From: Deinococcus sp. Arct2-2
Lineage (GTDB): Bacteria > Deinococcota > Deinococci > Deinococcales > Deinococcaceae
Length of the DNA: 64,000 bases
NCBI RefSeq assembly: GCF_004801315.1
Contig: NZ_SSNW01000003.1
Location: 124,001-188,000 of the forward strand
Reading direction: 5' to 3'
Every line of letters begins with the position of its first letter. Positions within the stretch are counted from its first letter, which is position 1. Of this stretch, positions 1 to 7,878 are shown in pieces. Below the pieces are notes generated by a model. It did not search any database, was not told the DNA's origin, and saw only the letters and a program-made list of their open reading frames with translations. The translations under genes and the position numbers were made by a program.

Positions 1-1227
1 CCGCGCCGTCTCGGCACTGTGCCAGTCTGCGGCAGCGGCGGCGGCCACCACCGCGTCCAGCTGGGTCCGCACCACGTCCAGATCGGCTCCAGCTTCCTGC
101 TTTTGCCAGTCGGCGGGCAAGGCGGCGCGGGTTTGGGTCAGCAGGGCATCGACGCGGCGGCCGACTTCGCTGGGAGGCGAGACGGCGGCCTTCATGGTTT
201 GCGGCGCGAGGGTGGCGGTCAGGGCGGCAAAGCCTGTGCTCAGGCGGCGGGCTTGCGGTTGGTCAGGCAGCAGCGGCGCGATGTCGGCCAGTGCTGCGGT
301 AGCCCCGGCCAAAAAGGTACGGGCCTCGTTGACTTCCACTTCCTGTGCGACTACGGCCTGTCCGCCGTCCAGCTTCACGCCGCGCCCGTATTCCAGAGGC
401 ACGAGGGCCAGAAAGCGCGTGACCTGGGCCGCCCGCGCCCGCACTTCCCGGTCACCGAGGGGCGCGGCCCGGAAGCCTTCCAGCGCGGCCTGTACGCGGC
501 CCAGCGAGGCGGGCAGGGCGGCCAGATCAGCCGAGAGCGCCTGAGCCTGTGCCCCCGAACGCTGCGCGGCATACGCAGGCTCCAGCAGCCGGAAATAGCC
601 CTGCGCCAAGGCCCGCTGTTCGGCGGCCAACGTGCGGAATCCCCGGGCCTGAGACGTGCCGAGGTCACGCAGGGCGTCGCCAAAGCGGGCCTGATAACCG
701 TCCAGCACATCGGCCCGCACTGCTTTCAGGGCAACTTCAGGCGTGATCTTTCCTGCCGCCAACGCTTCTACGGCACCCGTCGCGTCGGCATTCAGGCGGG
801 TCAGGGGGCTGACCACCCGGAATTCACGCACGGCCAGCCAGTCGCGGGCGGCGTCGGCATTTCCGGCCTTCACACTCGCTTCCAGCCCGCTGTTGGCCGC
901 CCGCAAGAGGGCCGTCCATGCCCCGGCGCGGGCCTGTGCCAACGCGGGTTCATCTCCGGCAGCGGCGGCCCGTGCAGCGGCTCCCAGCGCGGTTTGTGCC
1001 TCTTGGGTAGCGGCAGGGTCGGCTGCTTTCCACTGCGGCACAACGAGGGCGAAGGTGCGCCCCGCTTCCCCCACCAAGCGGGCGGCCTCTGCCCGGTCAA
1101 ACCCGACTTCCAGCCCTGCATCGGCCAACCGCGCCCGCACCGTTTCGGAGGAGGTGGCAAGGTCGGCAGCGTGCGCGGAACCCAGCAGCGCCAGTCCCAC
1201 CGGTACACCCATCAGCACGCGCTTCAC
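1..1227 (-). CDS. FTR1-type iron permease, N-terminal periplasmic part (cut by window edge)
   Basis: The gene starts with GTG at 1227, four bases inside the end of the imelysin gene (GTGA overlap), and its frame is open to base 1, so the C-terminal part lies outside. The N-terminus (MKRVLMGVPV, then LALLGSAHA) is a signal peptide very like that of the upstream imelysin protein. The 409 visible residues are soluble, Ala-rich and helical. A stretch near residues 280-320 (FLALVPLEYGRGV, then a Glu-rich part) resembles the extracytoplasmic domain that precedes the membrane part of many bacterial FTR1 iron permeases. Translational coupling to an imelysin gene supports a role in iron import. The membrane domain with its REXXE motifs is not in the window, so the call is an inference. 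A stand-alone periplasmic iron-binding protein is the alternative. Confidence 0.55.
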   Translation of the reverse strand, partial: MKRVLMGVPVGLALLGSAHAADLATSSETVRARLADAGLEVGFDRAEAARLVGEAGRTFALVVPQWKAADPAATQEAQTALGAAARAAAAGDEPALAQARAGAWTALLRAANSGLEASVKAGNADAARDWLAVREFRVVSPLTRLNADATGAVEALAAGKITPEVALKAVRADVLDGYQARFGDALRDLGTSQARGFRTLAAEQRALAQGYFRLLEPAYAAQRSGAQAQALSADLAALPASLGRVQAALEGFRAAPLGDREVRARAAQVTRFLALVPLEYGRGVKLDGGQAVVAQEVEVNEARTFLAGATAALADIAPLLPDQPQARRLSTGFAALTATLAPQTMKAAVSPPSEVGRRVDALLTQTRAALPADWQKQEAGADLDVVRTQLDAVVAAAAAADWHSAETAR

Positions 1228-2243
1228 TGCGTCTTCACGCCCAGCAACGCCGCTGCCTGCGTCATTCGTCCGGTAATCACGGTGGCGCGGTTTTGGGCTT
1301 CGCGCTGTAACGCTTCGGCTTGTTCGGGGCTGTAACGGCGCGTCTGCTCACGGCTCACCAGTTTGCCCACAAAGCCCGCCAGTTCATTGAGGCCCGCCGT
1401 GATCTGGCTGTCCAGTCCGGCATTCTTGCCCTTTACGTCGGCGCTCAGGCCCGCATACATGGCCTGCCAAGAACTCACGTTGCCCTTCAAATCGGACAGG
1501 CGCGAAATCACCACGAAATCTGTGCGGGTGCTGGCCTGCCCCAGCACGAAGGGGCTGGTTTTCCAGTCTTCAAAAAACACCGGGCCAACGGTGGGCACGT
1601 TGCCGACAAGTGCCCCGAACACGTCTTCGCGGGTGGGCCGCCACGCCCGCGCCGCCTGTTGTAGCCGCAGCGTTTGCGCGTGCAGTTCTGCCGCTGCCGC
1701 CTTCAGCACGTTCGCGTCGGGCAATTGGTCGCCGAATTCCAGCTTGCCGTTGCCGTTCACATCAAAGGACACGCCGCTGCCAAACGCTTTCACCGTGCCC
1801 CACAGCGTGCCTTCATTGACGCCGAACAGGTTGCCGGGCTTGGCGAGCGTCTTGCCGTTGGGCAGCTTCAGGTCAAAGGGAACCACGGCCTCTCCGCCTT
1901 CCGCGCCGCTGGTGCCCGCATCCAAAATCACATCGAACAAGCTCAGTTGCTCCACGCCCGCCACGATGCCCTCGATGTCCTCGTAAGCGGGGCTGGCGGC
2001 GCTCCAGCCTGCACGGGCTTGCCGCACAGCGGCGCGGGTGGCCGGGTTTTTGGCGAGTACAGCGTAGTTAAAATTGGCCCCTTTTGCCAGCGCGTAATAA
2101 GCGTCGGCGGCCTTTGTCAGCGCGTGCGTGCCCGCCACTTGCCGCGTCAATTTGCTGCCCAAATACGTCTTGACGCTATCTAGGCTCCCAGCGTGCGCCG
2201 AACCCAGCAAAGCGAGAGTGAGGAGACCAACCCTGCGTTTCAT
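1224..2243 (-). CDS. Imelysin-family periplasmic iron-uptake protein (EfeO/M75-like)
   Basis: 339 residues with a clear signal peptide (KRRVGLLTLALLGSAHA). The mature part has the helical imelysin pattern, including a WSAASPAYEDIEGIVAGVEQ segment near residue 80 and a NEGTLWGTV segment near 145. Imelysin proteins are exported iron-regulated proteins that work with FTR1-type permeases (EfeUOB systems) or with haem/iron receptors. The next gene overlaps by four bases and looks like the permease, so the pair is probably one operon. The ATG at 2243 has no Shine-Dalgarno sequence but has a -10-like hexamer six bases upstream, which fits a leaderless message. I did not find the canonical HxxE metal motif, so the iron role rests on family resemblance and context. 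Confidence 0.75.
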   Translation of the reverse strand: MKRRVGLLTLALLGSAHAGSLDSVKTYLGSKLTRQVAGTHALTKAADAYYALAKGANFNYAVLAKNPATRAAVRQARAGWSAASPAYEDIEGIVAGVEQLSLFDVILDAGTSGAEGGEAVVPFDLKLPNGKTLAKPGNLFGVNEGTLWGTVKAFGSGVSFDVNGNGKLEFGDQLPDANVLKAAAAELHAQTLRLQQAARAWRPTREDVFGALVGNVPTVGPVFFEDWKTSPFVLGQASTRTDFVVISRLSDLKGNVSSWQAMYAGLSADVKGKNAGLDSQITAGLNELAGFVGKLVSREQTRRYSPEQAEALQREAQNRATVITGRMTQAAALLGVKTQ

Positions 2244-2249
2244 GGCCTG

Positions 2250-2279
2250 ATAGTGAACTAATCCGAGTGACTAAGTCAA
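2250..2279 (-). promoter_or_regulatory. Candidate leaderless promoter of the imelysin operon
   Basis: On the minus strand TTGACT (2274-2279) is followed 18 bases later by CACTAT (2250-2255), six bases before the ATG at 2243. There is no ribosome binding site in that gap. Deinococcus uses many leaderless mRNAs with a -10 box in this position. The -10 match is partial, so this is a candidate only. Confidence 0.35.
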
Positions 2280-2297
2280 GTTTAGGAGTACACAAAC

Positions 2298-2334
2298 AGC
2301 AGCGCCCACACTTCCCGTGTGAGACACTGCTGCT
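2298..2334 (-). terminator. Hairpin between the small-protein gene and the imelysin gene
   Basis: Nested inverted repeat: outer arms AGCAGC (2298-2303) and GCTGCT (2329-2334), inner arms CACAC (2307-2311) and GTGTG (2317-2321). On the minus strand it is followed by TTTGTGT, so it could terminate the transcript of the 98-residue protein gene. The U-tract is weak. Confidence 0.4.
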
Positions 2335-2338
2335 CTGC

Positions 2339-2371
2339 GAGGTAAATTTATTGCGGGAACAAATCTACCTC
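2339..2371 (-). terminator. Second hairpin just after the 98-residue gene
   Basis: Arms GAGGTAAATTT (2339-2349) and AAATCTACCTC (2361-2371) pair at 10 of 11 positions around an 11-base loop. It lies 11 bases past the stop codon of the gene ending at 2382 and probably acts with the neighbouring hairpin in 3'-end formation or mRNA stability. Confidence 0.4.
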
Positions 2372-2381
2372 AGAAGAAGAG

Positions 2382-2678
2382 TTAGCCTTTGAGTGCGGCG
2401 GCCAACTGGTGCAAGCCGTCCTGATCGGCGGCGGGGGCGGCAGAGGCCAGCTTTTCGGTTTCGCTGCCGAGTCCGGGGAGCAGGGCGGCTGCGCCGGGCA
2501 GGTCGCCGCCTTCGAGGGCTGCTTTCAGCTTGGCGAGGTGGCTGACCAGTGTTTCTGCGCCGGGCACGCCGTCCAGCGTCTTGTGCCATGAGGTGACATT
2601 GCTGGCTGCCGTGCCTGCGTCAATGCCCGTGAGTCCGCCCTGAAGTGCCTGAAGAGTCTGCTGAAGTTGCTCGTTCAT
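2382..2678 (-). CDS. Small helical protein of unknown function (98 aa)
   Basis: A strong Shine-Dalgarno (AGGAGG) sits 6-7 bases before the ATG at 2678. The protein is acidic, Ala/Leu/Gly-rich and predicted all-helical, with no signal peptide, cysteines or membrane segment. It reads as two or three amphipathic helices (MNEQLQQTLQALQGGLTG, then a WHKTLDG link, then helices from residue 40 to the end). It is a monocistronic gene flanked downstream by two hairpins and upstream by a divergent SCP2-like gene. I do not recognise the family. The strong ribosome binding site and codon use make it a real gene. Confidence 0.75.
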   Translation of the reverse strand: MNEQLQQTLQALQGGLTGIDAGTAASNVTSWHKTLDGVPGAETLVSHLAKLKAALEGGDLPGAAALLPGLGSETEKLASAAPAADQDGLHQLAAALKG

Positions 2679-2772
2679 GTGTGTTCCTCCTATCCAGATC
2701 TTTGTGCCCCGTTATCTGACTCTGGAAGTCGACTTGAATATGTAGGGCTTCACGCATAAAAGAAGATGCCTA

Positions 2773-3249
2773 ATGCCAACTAAAGTCACAAATAATACAA
2801 ACAAGTTCGTACGATTGCCCTTGTGTAAAAGAGTGAGTCCTGACGCTGACCTTCCCTTGACGACAACTGCCACGCAATTAGAACAACGTCTGCTGCACGT
2901 CTTCGGTAGGGTTCACAGCGGTACAGAGACGAATGTGTTGTTACAAAAGCGCCTGTCGGTGGCGTTCCTCTTCTTGCCCTTAGATGTGGCAGTGAGAGTG
3001 GACGGCAGCAGCGGGCAAGCGGCAGAAATTACGGCGGGCGAGGCGGCCAGAACTGCGCCCAGCGACCTCACTTTCCGGATTTCGAGCGACATTGCCCACG
3101 CCTTTTGGCAGGGCGACGTGAATCCGGTACAAGCGATGATGGCGGGCCACCTCAGCATTCAGGGGTCGCTGGTGCAAGCACTCGCGCTTTCGCCCAGCCT
3201 CAAGGTGATGCAGCAGGCGTACCGGGAATTGGTGCAACAGGGGGAATAA
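2773..3249 (+). CDS. SCP2 sterol-binding-like protein
   Basis: 158 residues. The C-terminal two thirds match the SCP2 fold pattern: a DVAVRVDG beta strand near 70, DLTFRISSDIAHAFWQGDVN near 97-116, then AMMAGHLSIQGSL and a final helix. SCP2 domains bind lipids or other hydrophobic ligands in the cytoplasm. The first 20-30 residues are poorly conserved in character and no good ribosome binding site precedes the ATG at 2773, so the true start may be an in-frame GTG near 2833. It ends two bases before the convergent helicase gene. The ligand is unknown. Confidence 0.65.
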   Translation: MPTKVTNNTNKFVRLPLCKRVSPDADLPLTTTATQLEQRLLHVFGRVHSGTETNVLLQKRLSVAFLFLPLDVAVRVDGSSGQAAEITAGEAARTAPSDLTFRISSDIAHAFWQGDVNPVQAMMAGHLSIQGSLVQALALSPSLKVMQQAYRELVQQGE

Positions 3250-3251
3250 AT

Positions 3252-5558
3252 TCAGCGCTCCAGCCGCAGATGAACGGCAAACGGGTCAAAAGCTGTGCCC
3301 AGCAGTTCTCCGGTGCGGGCGTCGAAGGCGTGCGCCTCACCCTCTACTTCTACCCGCCAAGTGCGCTCGCCGCGCCGCTTGACTTGGCCAGGGCGCAGGC
3401 GGGCAAAGTGTTCTTCGAAAACCACCGCGCACAGCTGTTTGGCACCGAGCGGCTGCATCAGTGGAATCGCCAACCGCGCCCGGTTCGCGGCCCGTTCGAC
3501 TTGGGCCAGCCGCCCCGCGTCCACATGTACGCTGCGGCTCTGCACACCCCGCAACAGCACCAGCGACGCTCCCGCCCATTCCGACAACGCGGGCCGGGCG
3601 TCTTGGCACAGCACCTCTAGTCGGGCCGCCAGCACCGACACGGGCAAATCGGCCTGTCCGTTGTACAGCGAACACGGGCGCAGGTCTTCGAGGGTGGCGG
3701 GCAAGTGCAGGGCACGCACCCGCAGCGCATGTTCGGTGAGGGCAGCGGGGCTAGGCGGCGCGGTGGTGGGGCGGCGGGGCAGCTTGGGCGGCAGCACCCG
3801 CGTGGCAGGCAGACTGGCTGTGGGCAAGCTGGGCACAGGCGATTCGGAGCCGAACGGGGGAGGGGAGAACACACGCGGCGCGGGCTGCGGCTGAGCAGCG
3901 GCGAACGGCCCGCCCTCCGGCTCCCAGCCTTCCGGCGGTTCCAGTCTCCAGCCGCTGTGCCACGCCCCCGGCCCATACGCCAGCCGGAGTTCGCGCTTGC
4001 TGCGGGTCAGGGCCACGAACAGCACGCAGCGTTCTTCCTCCGGGTCGCCGTAGGGCATGGGCATCTGTTCGGGGTACAGCAGCGTCACTTGCTCCCATTC
4101 CAGCCCTTTGGCCCGGTGAACGGTAGACAGCAGCACGTCGGCGTCTTCCCGGTACAGGCCGCGCAGCACGCCCGAAACGCTGCTGAGGGTGGCCTGTCCG
4201 CCCGACAACGCTACGGCCCGCAGTGCCAAGAGGCGCAGGCAGGAGCAGAGGTCGTTCAGTTCACCCAGAGCTTTCTTGGCCGCCCGGTCGCCCTCGTCGG
4301 CGCGGGACTCCAGCGGCCTCGCACGGCGCTCGTACAAGGCGTCTATGCGCTCTGGCACAGCTTCCTCATCAGCGGGCAGGGCAAAGGCTTCTTGGGCCGC
4401 CGTTTCCAAGCGGGTCGCCAAATCCCGGCCCCGAATATTCACGCTGATCTTGCGGGTCATCAGCAGGAGTGCCAGCCGCAGCAGCGGCGCATTCAGGCGG
4501 CACAGCACCACGTCGCCGCGCCCGTAGTGGGCCGCCTCTGCCGCCACGTGTTCCACTGTCCCCGCCTGCGCCGCGCCGGAAGCCTCGATAAATTCGCTGG
4601 CATTGCGGGCCAGCGCCACATGCGCCTTTGGGCAGCGAAACGACACGCTGAGCGGCAATTCCTGCGCCCCCAACCGCCCCGCCAAGCGCCACAGCCCACG
4701 CGGATCGGCCCCGGCGTAGGTATAGATCGCCTGCTCGGGGTCGCCCACCGCGATCAGGCGGCCTGTAGGCGCCGGTGCCTGAGTTGCCCCAGAATCCAGC
4801 CCCGGTTCATTCAGTCCCAGCAGATGCGTCACGAAGCGTTGGCGCAGCGGCGTCAAATCCTGCGCTTCGTCTACCAGCGCCGTGCCCAGCGTGGCCTGAC
4901 CCAAGCCCAATTCCAGCGGCAGCCACAAAAAATCGGTGAAATCGGGCAAGCCGCCCGCGTGCCAGTCTTGAAGGCTGTGAAAACGGAAGGCCCGCAGCAC
5001 GCGACGCAAGCCCGCAACACCGTCGTTTTCGGGCCACTCTGCGTCGGCCGCCAGCGCCGCGAGGTCGTCATCGTGGGCGTCCTCGTTCAGCACGTACTCG
5101 CGGGCCAAATCCCACATGCGGGCCGCCATACGGACTTGCCGCCGCGACACGGGTTCCGCGCCGTACGCCAGTTCTGCGAGGCGCAGGCTTCGGTCATTGT
5201 CCAGCGCCATTTGCGGCCCGCGCACGCCGCACAGCACCCGCCGCCCATAAGCGTGCAGCGTACTGGCCCGAATGCCCGCTGGCAGGCGCGGCCCCACGGC
5301 CTCGACTGAATGCTTGTTGTAGGCAAAATACACGGCCCGCACGCCTGCCGCCTGACTCCCGGCACCGAGATGCCACGCGGCTTCCGTGAGGGTGGTGGTT
5401 TTGCCGCTTCCGGCAGTGGCCCGCAGCACCAGATGCCGCCCACTGGCCCGCACCGCCTCTACAAATTCGCGCTGCTGCGGCGTGAACTGGACCGGAATAG
5501 ACCGGGGTTTGGCGCTGGTGGTGTGCAGTGTTTCCCCCTGCCGGGTCACGTAGTTCAT
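3252..5558 (-). CDS. UvrD/Rep-type superfamily 1 DNA helicase with a novel C-terminal domain
   Basis: 768 residues from ATG 5558, which has GGAG upstream; an in-frame TTG at 5576 is less likely. SF1A motifs are all present: Walker A ATAGSGKTTT near residue 50, Walker B VDEAQDLTPLRQRF near 230, motif III AVGDPEQAIYTYAGAD near 270, motif V VLLSTVHRAKGLEWEQV near 485 and motif VI FVALTRSKRELRLAY near 520. The helicase core ends near 550. A Pro-rich linker of about 70 residues follows, then a roughly 170-residue C-terminal domain that I do not recognise. It is shorter than UvrD and resembles the compact UvrD-like ATPases found in Deinococcus. Its likely job is ATP-driven DNA unwinding in repair; the tail may bind a partner. 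The neighbouring stress genes (TerD, DUF475) fit but do not prove this. Confidence 0.88.
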   Translation of the reverse strand: MNYVTRQGETLHTTSAKPRSIPVQFTPQQREFVEAVRASGRHLVLRATAGSGKTTTLTEAAWHLGAGSQAAGVRAVYFAYNKHSVEAVGPRLPAGIRASTLHAYGRRVLCGVRGPQMALDNDRSLRLAELAYGAEPVSRRQVRMAARMWDLAREYVLNEDAHDDDLAALAADAEWPENDGVAGLRRVLRAFRFHSLQDWHAGGLPDFTDFLWLPLELGLGQATLGTALVDEAQDLTPLRQRFVTHLLGLNEPGLDSGATQAPAPTGRLIAVGDPEQAIYTYAGADPRGLWRLAGRLGAQELPLSVSFRCPKAHVALARNASEFIEASGAAQAGTVEHVAAEAAHYGRGDVVLCRLNAPLLRLALLLMTRKISVNIRGRDLATRLETAAQEAFALPADEEAVPERIDALYERRARPLESRADEGDRAAKKALGELNDLCSCLRLLALRAVALSGGQATLSSVSGVLRGLYREDADVLLSTVHRAKGLEWEQVTLLYPEQMPMPYGDPEEERCVLFVALTRSKRELRLAYGPGAWHSGWRLEPPEGWEPEGGPFAAAQPQPAPRVFSPPPFGSESPVPSLPTASLPATRVLPPKLPRRPTTAPPSPAALTEHALRVRALHLPATLEDLRPCSLYNGQADLPVSVLAARLEVLCQDARPALSEWAGASLVLLRGVQSRSVHVDAGRLAQVERAANRARLAIPLMQPLGAKQLCAVVFEEHFARLRPGQVKRRGERTWRVEVEGEAHAFDARTGELLGTAFDPFAVHLRLER

Positions 5559-5847
5559 GGGCGCTCCGGGGGGCAATGGGAAAGGCTCAGGGCGGCGCGG
5601 AGGCGGGCGGGCAAGAAGGGAAGCAAGGCGAGCCTACCTTAGAGCATCTGTCAAAGAGATGGCAGCGCTCCGTGAGGATGAGCTTCGGATGGGGCCTGTC
5701 TTTAGATGCTTTACGCGCCAGTCTGGGCAGATCATGGCCTAAACTTTGGGCAGGGTAGGCGGCCAGCCGCAGGGTTGGTTCTGTTGTGACCCGGTAGACA
5801 CTCAAGTCTGCACGTCTGTGTGCACTTTCTCTGATACAAGGAGCGTC

Positions 5848-6423
5848 ATGGGTATTTCACTTCAAAAGGGCGGCAACATTTCGCTGAGCAAAGAAGCTCC
5901 TAACCTGCAGCGCATTCACGTCGGGCTGGGCTGGGATCCCCGCTCCACCGACGGCCAGCAGTTCGATCTGGACGCATCGGCCTTCCTGCTGACCGCCGCA
6001 GGCCGGGTACGCGGCGACCACGATTTCATCTTTTACAACCAACTGACCAGCATAGACGGCAGCGTGCAGCACGCCGGAGATAACCGCGACGGGCAAGGCG
6101 ACGGCGACGACGAAAGCGTGAAGATCAATCTGACGCAGGTGCCCGCCGACATCCAAAAGATTGCCATCACCGTAACCATCGATCAGGCCGACGTGCGCCA
6201 CCAGAGCTTTGGGCAGGTGGGCGGCGCGTTTATCCGGATTGCCAACGAGGAGACCGGGCAAGAACTGACCCGCTTTGACCTCGGAGAAGACTTTTCCACG
6301 GAAACCGCCGTCATTTTTGGCGAAATCTACCGCCACAACAACGAATGGAAATTTCGCGCTGTCGGGCAGGGCTACGCGGGCGGGCTGGCTCCAGTGGCCC
6401 GCAATTACGGCGTGAATATCTAA
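5848..6423 (+). CDS. terD: TerD-family stress protein
   Basis: 191 residues from ATG 5848, with AAGGAG six bases upstream; an in-frame start at 5746 would add a non-conserved tail. The protein has the TerD hallmarks: a [15 protein letters not shown] start, GLGWDP near 27, [10 protein letters not shown] near 40, DFIFYNQ near 60, an acidic [13 protein letters not shown] loop near 80 and [20 protein letters not shown] near the C-terminus. TerD proteins bind calcium through the acidic residues and belong to tellurite/oxidative stress clusters. Here the gene lies upstream of a DUF475 membrane gene, a common partner, but a strong terminator separates them. Family assignment is firm; the physiological role in this organism is inferred. 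Confidence 0.93.
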   Translation: MGISLQKGGNISLSKEAPNLQRIHVGLGWDPRSTDGQQFDLDASAFLLTAAGRVRGDHDFIFYNQLTSIDGSVQHAGDNRDGQGDGDDESVKINLTQVPADIQKIAITVTIDQADVRHQSFGQVGGAFIRIANEETGQELTRFDLGEDFSTETAVIFGEIYRHNNEWKFRAVGQGYAGGLAPVARNYGVNI

Positions 6424-6433
6424 ATAGGTCGAC

Positions 6434-6546
6434 GTTCATCTCGAGATGAACCGAGCGAAGCGAGTATCGAAGAAGTGCGTTGCACTGGGAATGGAGCGGT
6501 TTCGGTGCTGTTCCGGAAACGCGGATTGTTAAGTGCAACGCACTTC
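6434..6546. repeat. Structured intergenic element: 18-bp palindrome plus long stem-loop
   Basis: Two elements follow terD. The first is a perfect 18-bp palindrome (GTTCATCTCGAGATGAAC, 6434-6451). The second is a 15-bp perfect inverted repeat (GAAGTGCGTTGCACT at 6472-6486 and its complement at 6532-6546) enclosing 45 bases that contain a further imperfect stem (6496-6505 with 6513-6522). The structure is too long for a plain terminator and has no U-tract. It resembles the small non-coding repeats known from Deinococcus genomes, but copy number cannot be judged here. Confidence 0.6.
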
Positions 6547-6564
6547 GCTGCCCTCGTGTGCACT

Positions 6565-6597
6565 CCACCCGGTCAATACGCACCGGGTGGGTCTTTT
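6565..6597 (+). terminator. Rho-independent terminator
   Basis: Perfect 9-bp arms CCACCCGGT (6565-6573) and ACCGGGTGG (6582-6590) with an 8-base loop, followed by GTCTTTT. It ends the terD transcript, or a transcript of the structured element before it. Confidence 0.8.
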
Positions 6598-6825
6598 CTG
6601 AGTCTTTGCTCTGCCCCAGCGCCTGCAAACGTGCGCCACACGGCCCACGGCGCGGCGATTTAGGGCATAGTTTTCTGGTTGCACCGGGCGCTCTTGGCCC
6701 CGCACGGCCGGCGCAGGACTTGAACGGCTTGTCTGGCCGCGCCTGCCCGCCCCGTTGGTCACAAAGATGGGGGCATCTTTGCTGGCACCCTCCCTCCTTT
6801 TCGCCCCCCTTCCCCGAGGTAAACA
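6598..6825 (+). promoter_or_regulatory. 228-base leader of the DUF475 gene with a stem-loop
   Basis: No gene is seen here. Near its end a perfect stem CAAAGATG (6762-6769) and CATCTTTG (6774-6781) closes a GGGG loop 44 bases before the start codon. Because TerC/DUF475-type genes are often controlled by metals, a metal-sensing leader is conceivable, but I could not fit the yybP-ykoY manganese riboswitch consensus. Confidence 0.35.
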
Positions 6826-7878
6826 GTGATTCAAAGAGAGTTTGGTTTTGCATTCGGCGTCACAGCCATCGCGCTGATTTTGGCGACATGGTACGGCTTT
6901 GCCAACGGCGGTATCGCTGTGGCCCTCAATTTCCTCCTCATCGCCATTGTGCTGGGCGTCATGGAAGTTAGCCTGAGCTTCGATAACGCGGTGGTCAATG
7001 CGTCGGTTCTCAAAAACATGTCTGCCAAATGGCAACAGCGTTTTCTGGTCTGGGGCATTCTGATCGCCGTTGTCGGTATGCGGATGGTGTTCCCGATTGC
7101 CATCGTCGCCATCACGGCGGGCCTGAGCTTCGGCGAAGTGACCAATTTGGCCTTCAACGATTCGGCCAAGTATGCCGAATACTTAGAGCAGTCCGAAGTG
7201 GCGATCAGTGCTTTCGGCGGCACCTTTTTGCTGATGGTAGCCCTGAATTACCTGATGGACGCCGACAAGGATGAACACTGGCTGGCGGGCTTCGAGCGCC
7301 GCTTGGCAGGCATCGGCAAGCTGGATACCATTCAGGCCATCATTGCGGGCGTCGCGCTGCTGCTGCTGACCAAATTTGCAGTGGCTCCTGCCGAACAACT
7401 GACGGCCCTGACCGCCGGATTCGTGGGCTTGCTGCTGTACTTGGCTATGAACGCGATAGGCAACCTGTTCGACGCCGATAACATGGCGGCCAAAGCGGGC
7501 GCGGCGGGCTTTGCGGCCTTCATGTACCTCGAAGTGCTGGACGCCAGCTTCTCGCTCGACGGCGTGATCGGCGCGTTCGCCGTGACCAAAGAAGTGGTCA
7601 TCATTTCGGCGGGCCTCGCGATCGGCGCAGTGTTCGTGCGTTCGCTGACGCTGTATCTGGTGCATCAAGGTACCTTGACCCAGTACCGCTACCTCGAACA
7701 CGGCGCACATTACGGCATTTTGGCGCTGGCCATCATCATGCTGCTCAGCATGAACCGCAACGTGCACATTCCCGAACTGCTGACGGGACTGATCGGCGTG
7801 GGCTTTATCGTGTTGTCGATCTGGTCGAGTATTCGGGCCAACCGCAAAGATGCTGTGGGCGGCTCCAGCGGGGCGTAA
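6826..7878 (+). CDS. DUF475 family integral membrane protein (TerC-related)
   Basis: 350 residues starting with GTG at 6826 (CGAGGT upstream). Nine or so hydrophobic segments are visible. The family pattern includes GVMEVSLSFDNAVVNASVLKNM in the second segment (acidic residue and Asp-Asn in the membrane) and a second copy of the motif, EVLDASFSLDGVIGAFAVT, near residue 238. Such paired acidic motifs are characteristic of TerC-like metal transporters or chaperones. A C-terminal Arg-rich tail follows the last helix. DUF475 genes often lie near terD, as here. Metal homeostasis, perhaps manganese export, is a plausible but unproven function. Confidence 0.85.
   Translation: MIQREFGFAFGVTAIALILATWYGFANGGIAVALNFLLIAIVLGVMEVSLSFDNAVVNASVLKNMSAKWQQRFLVWGILIAVVGMRMVFPIAIVAITAGLSFGEVTNLAFNDSAKYAEYLEQSEVAISAFGGTFLLMVALNYLMDADKDEHWLAGFERRLAGIGKLDTIQAIIAGVALLLLTKFAVAPAEQLTALTAGFVGLLLYLAMNAIGNLFDADNMAAKAGAAGFAAFMYLEVLDASFSLDGVIGAFAVTKEVVIISAGLAIGAVFVRSLTLYLVHQGTLTQYRYLEHGAHYGILALAIIMLLSMNRNVHIPELLTGLIGVGFIVLSIWSSIRANRKDAVGGSSGA

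Noticed and set aside
19..1335. Long plus-strand open frame antisense to the iron-uptake genes
   Set aside because: High GC gives long antisense frames. It has no ribosome binding site or recognisable motif, and the minus-strand reading gives a coherent signal peptide and domain.
3705..5309. 534-residue plus-strand frame inside the helicase gene
   Set aside because: It is opposite to a gene with all helicase motifs, and its composition (Gln, His, Arg and Pro rich) is that of an antisense shadow.
6598..6825. yybP-ykoY manganese riboswitch before DUF475
   Set aside because: A stem-loop is present but the conserved riboswitch core could not be matched.
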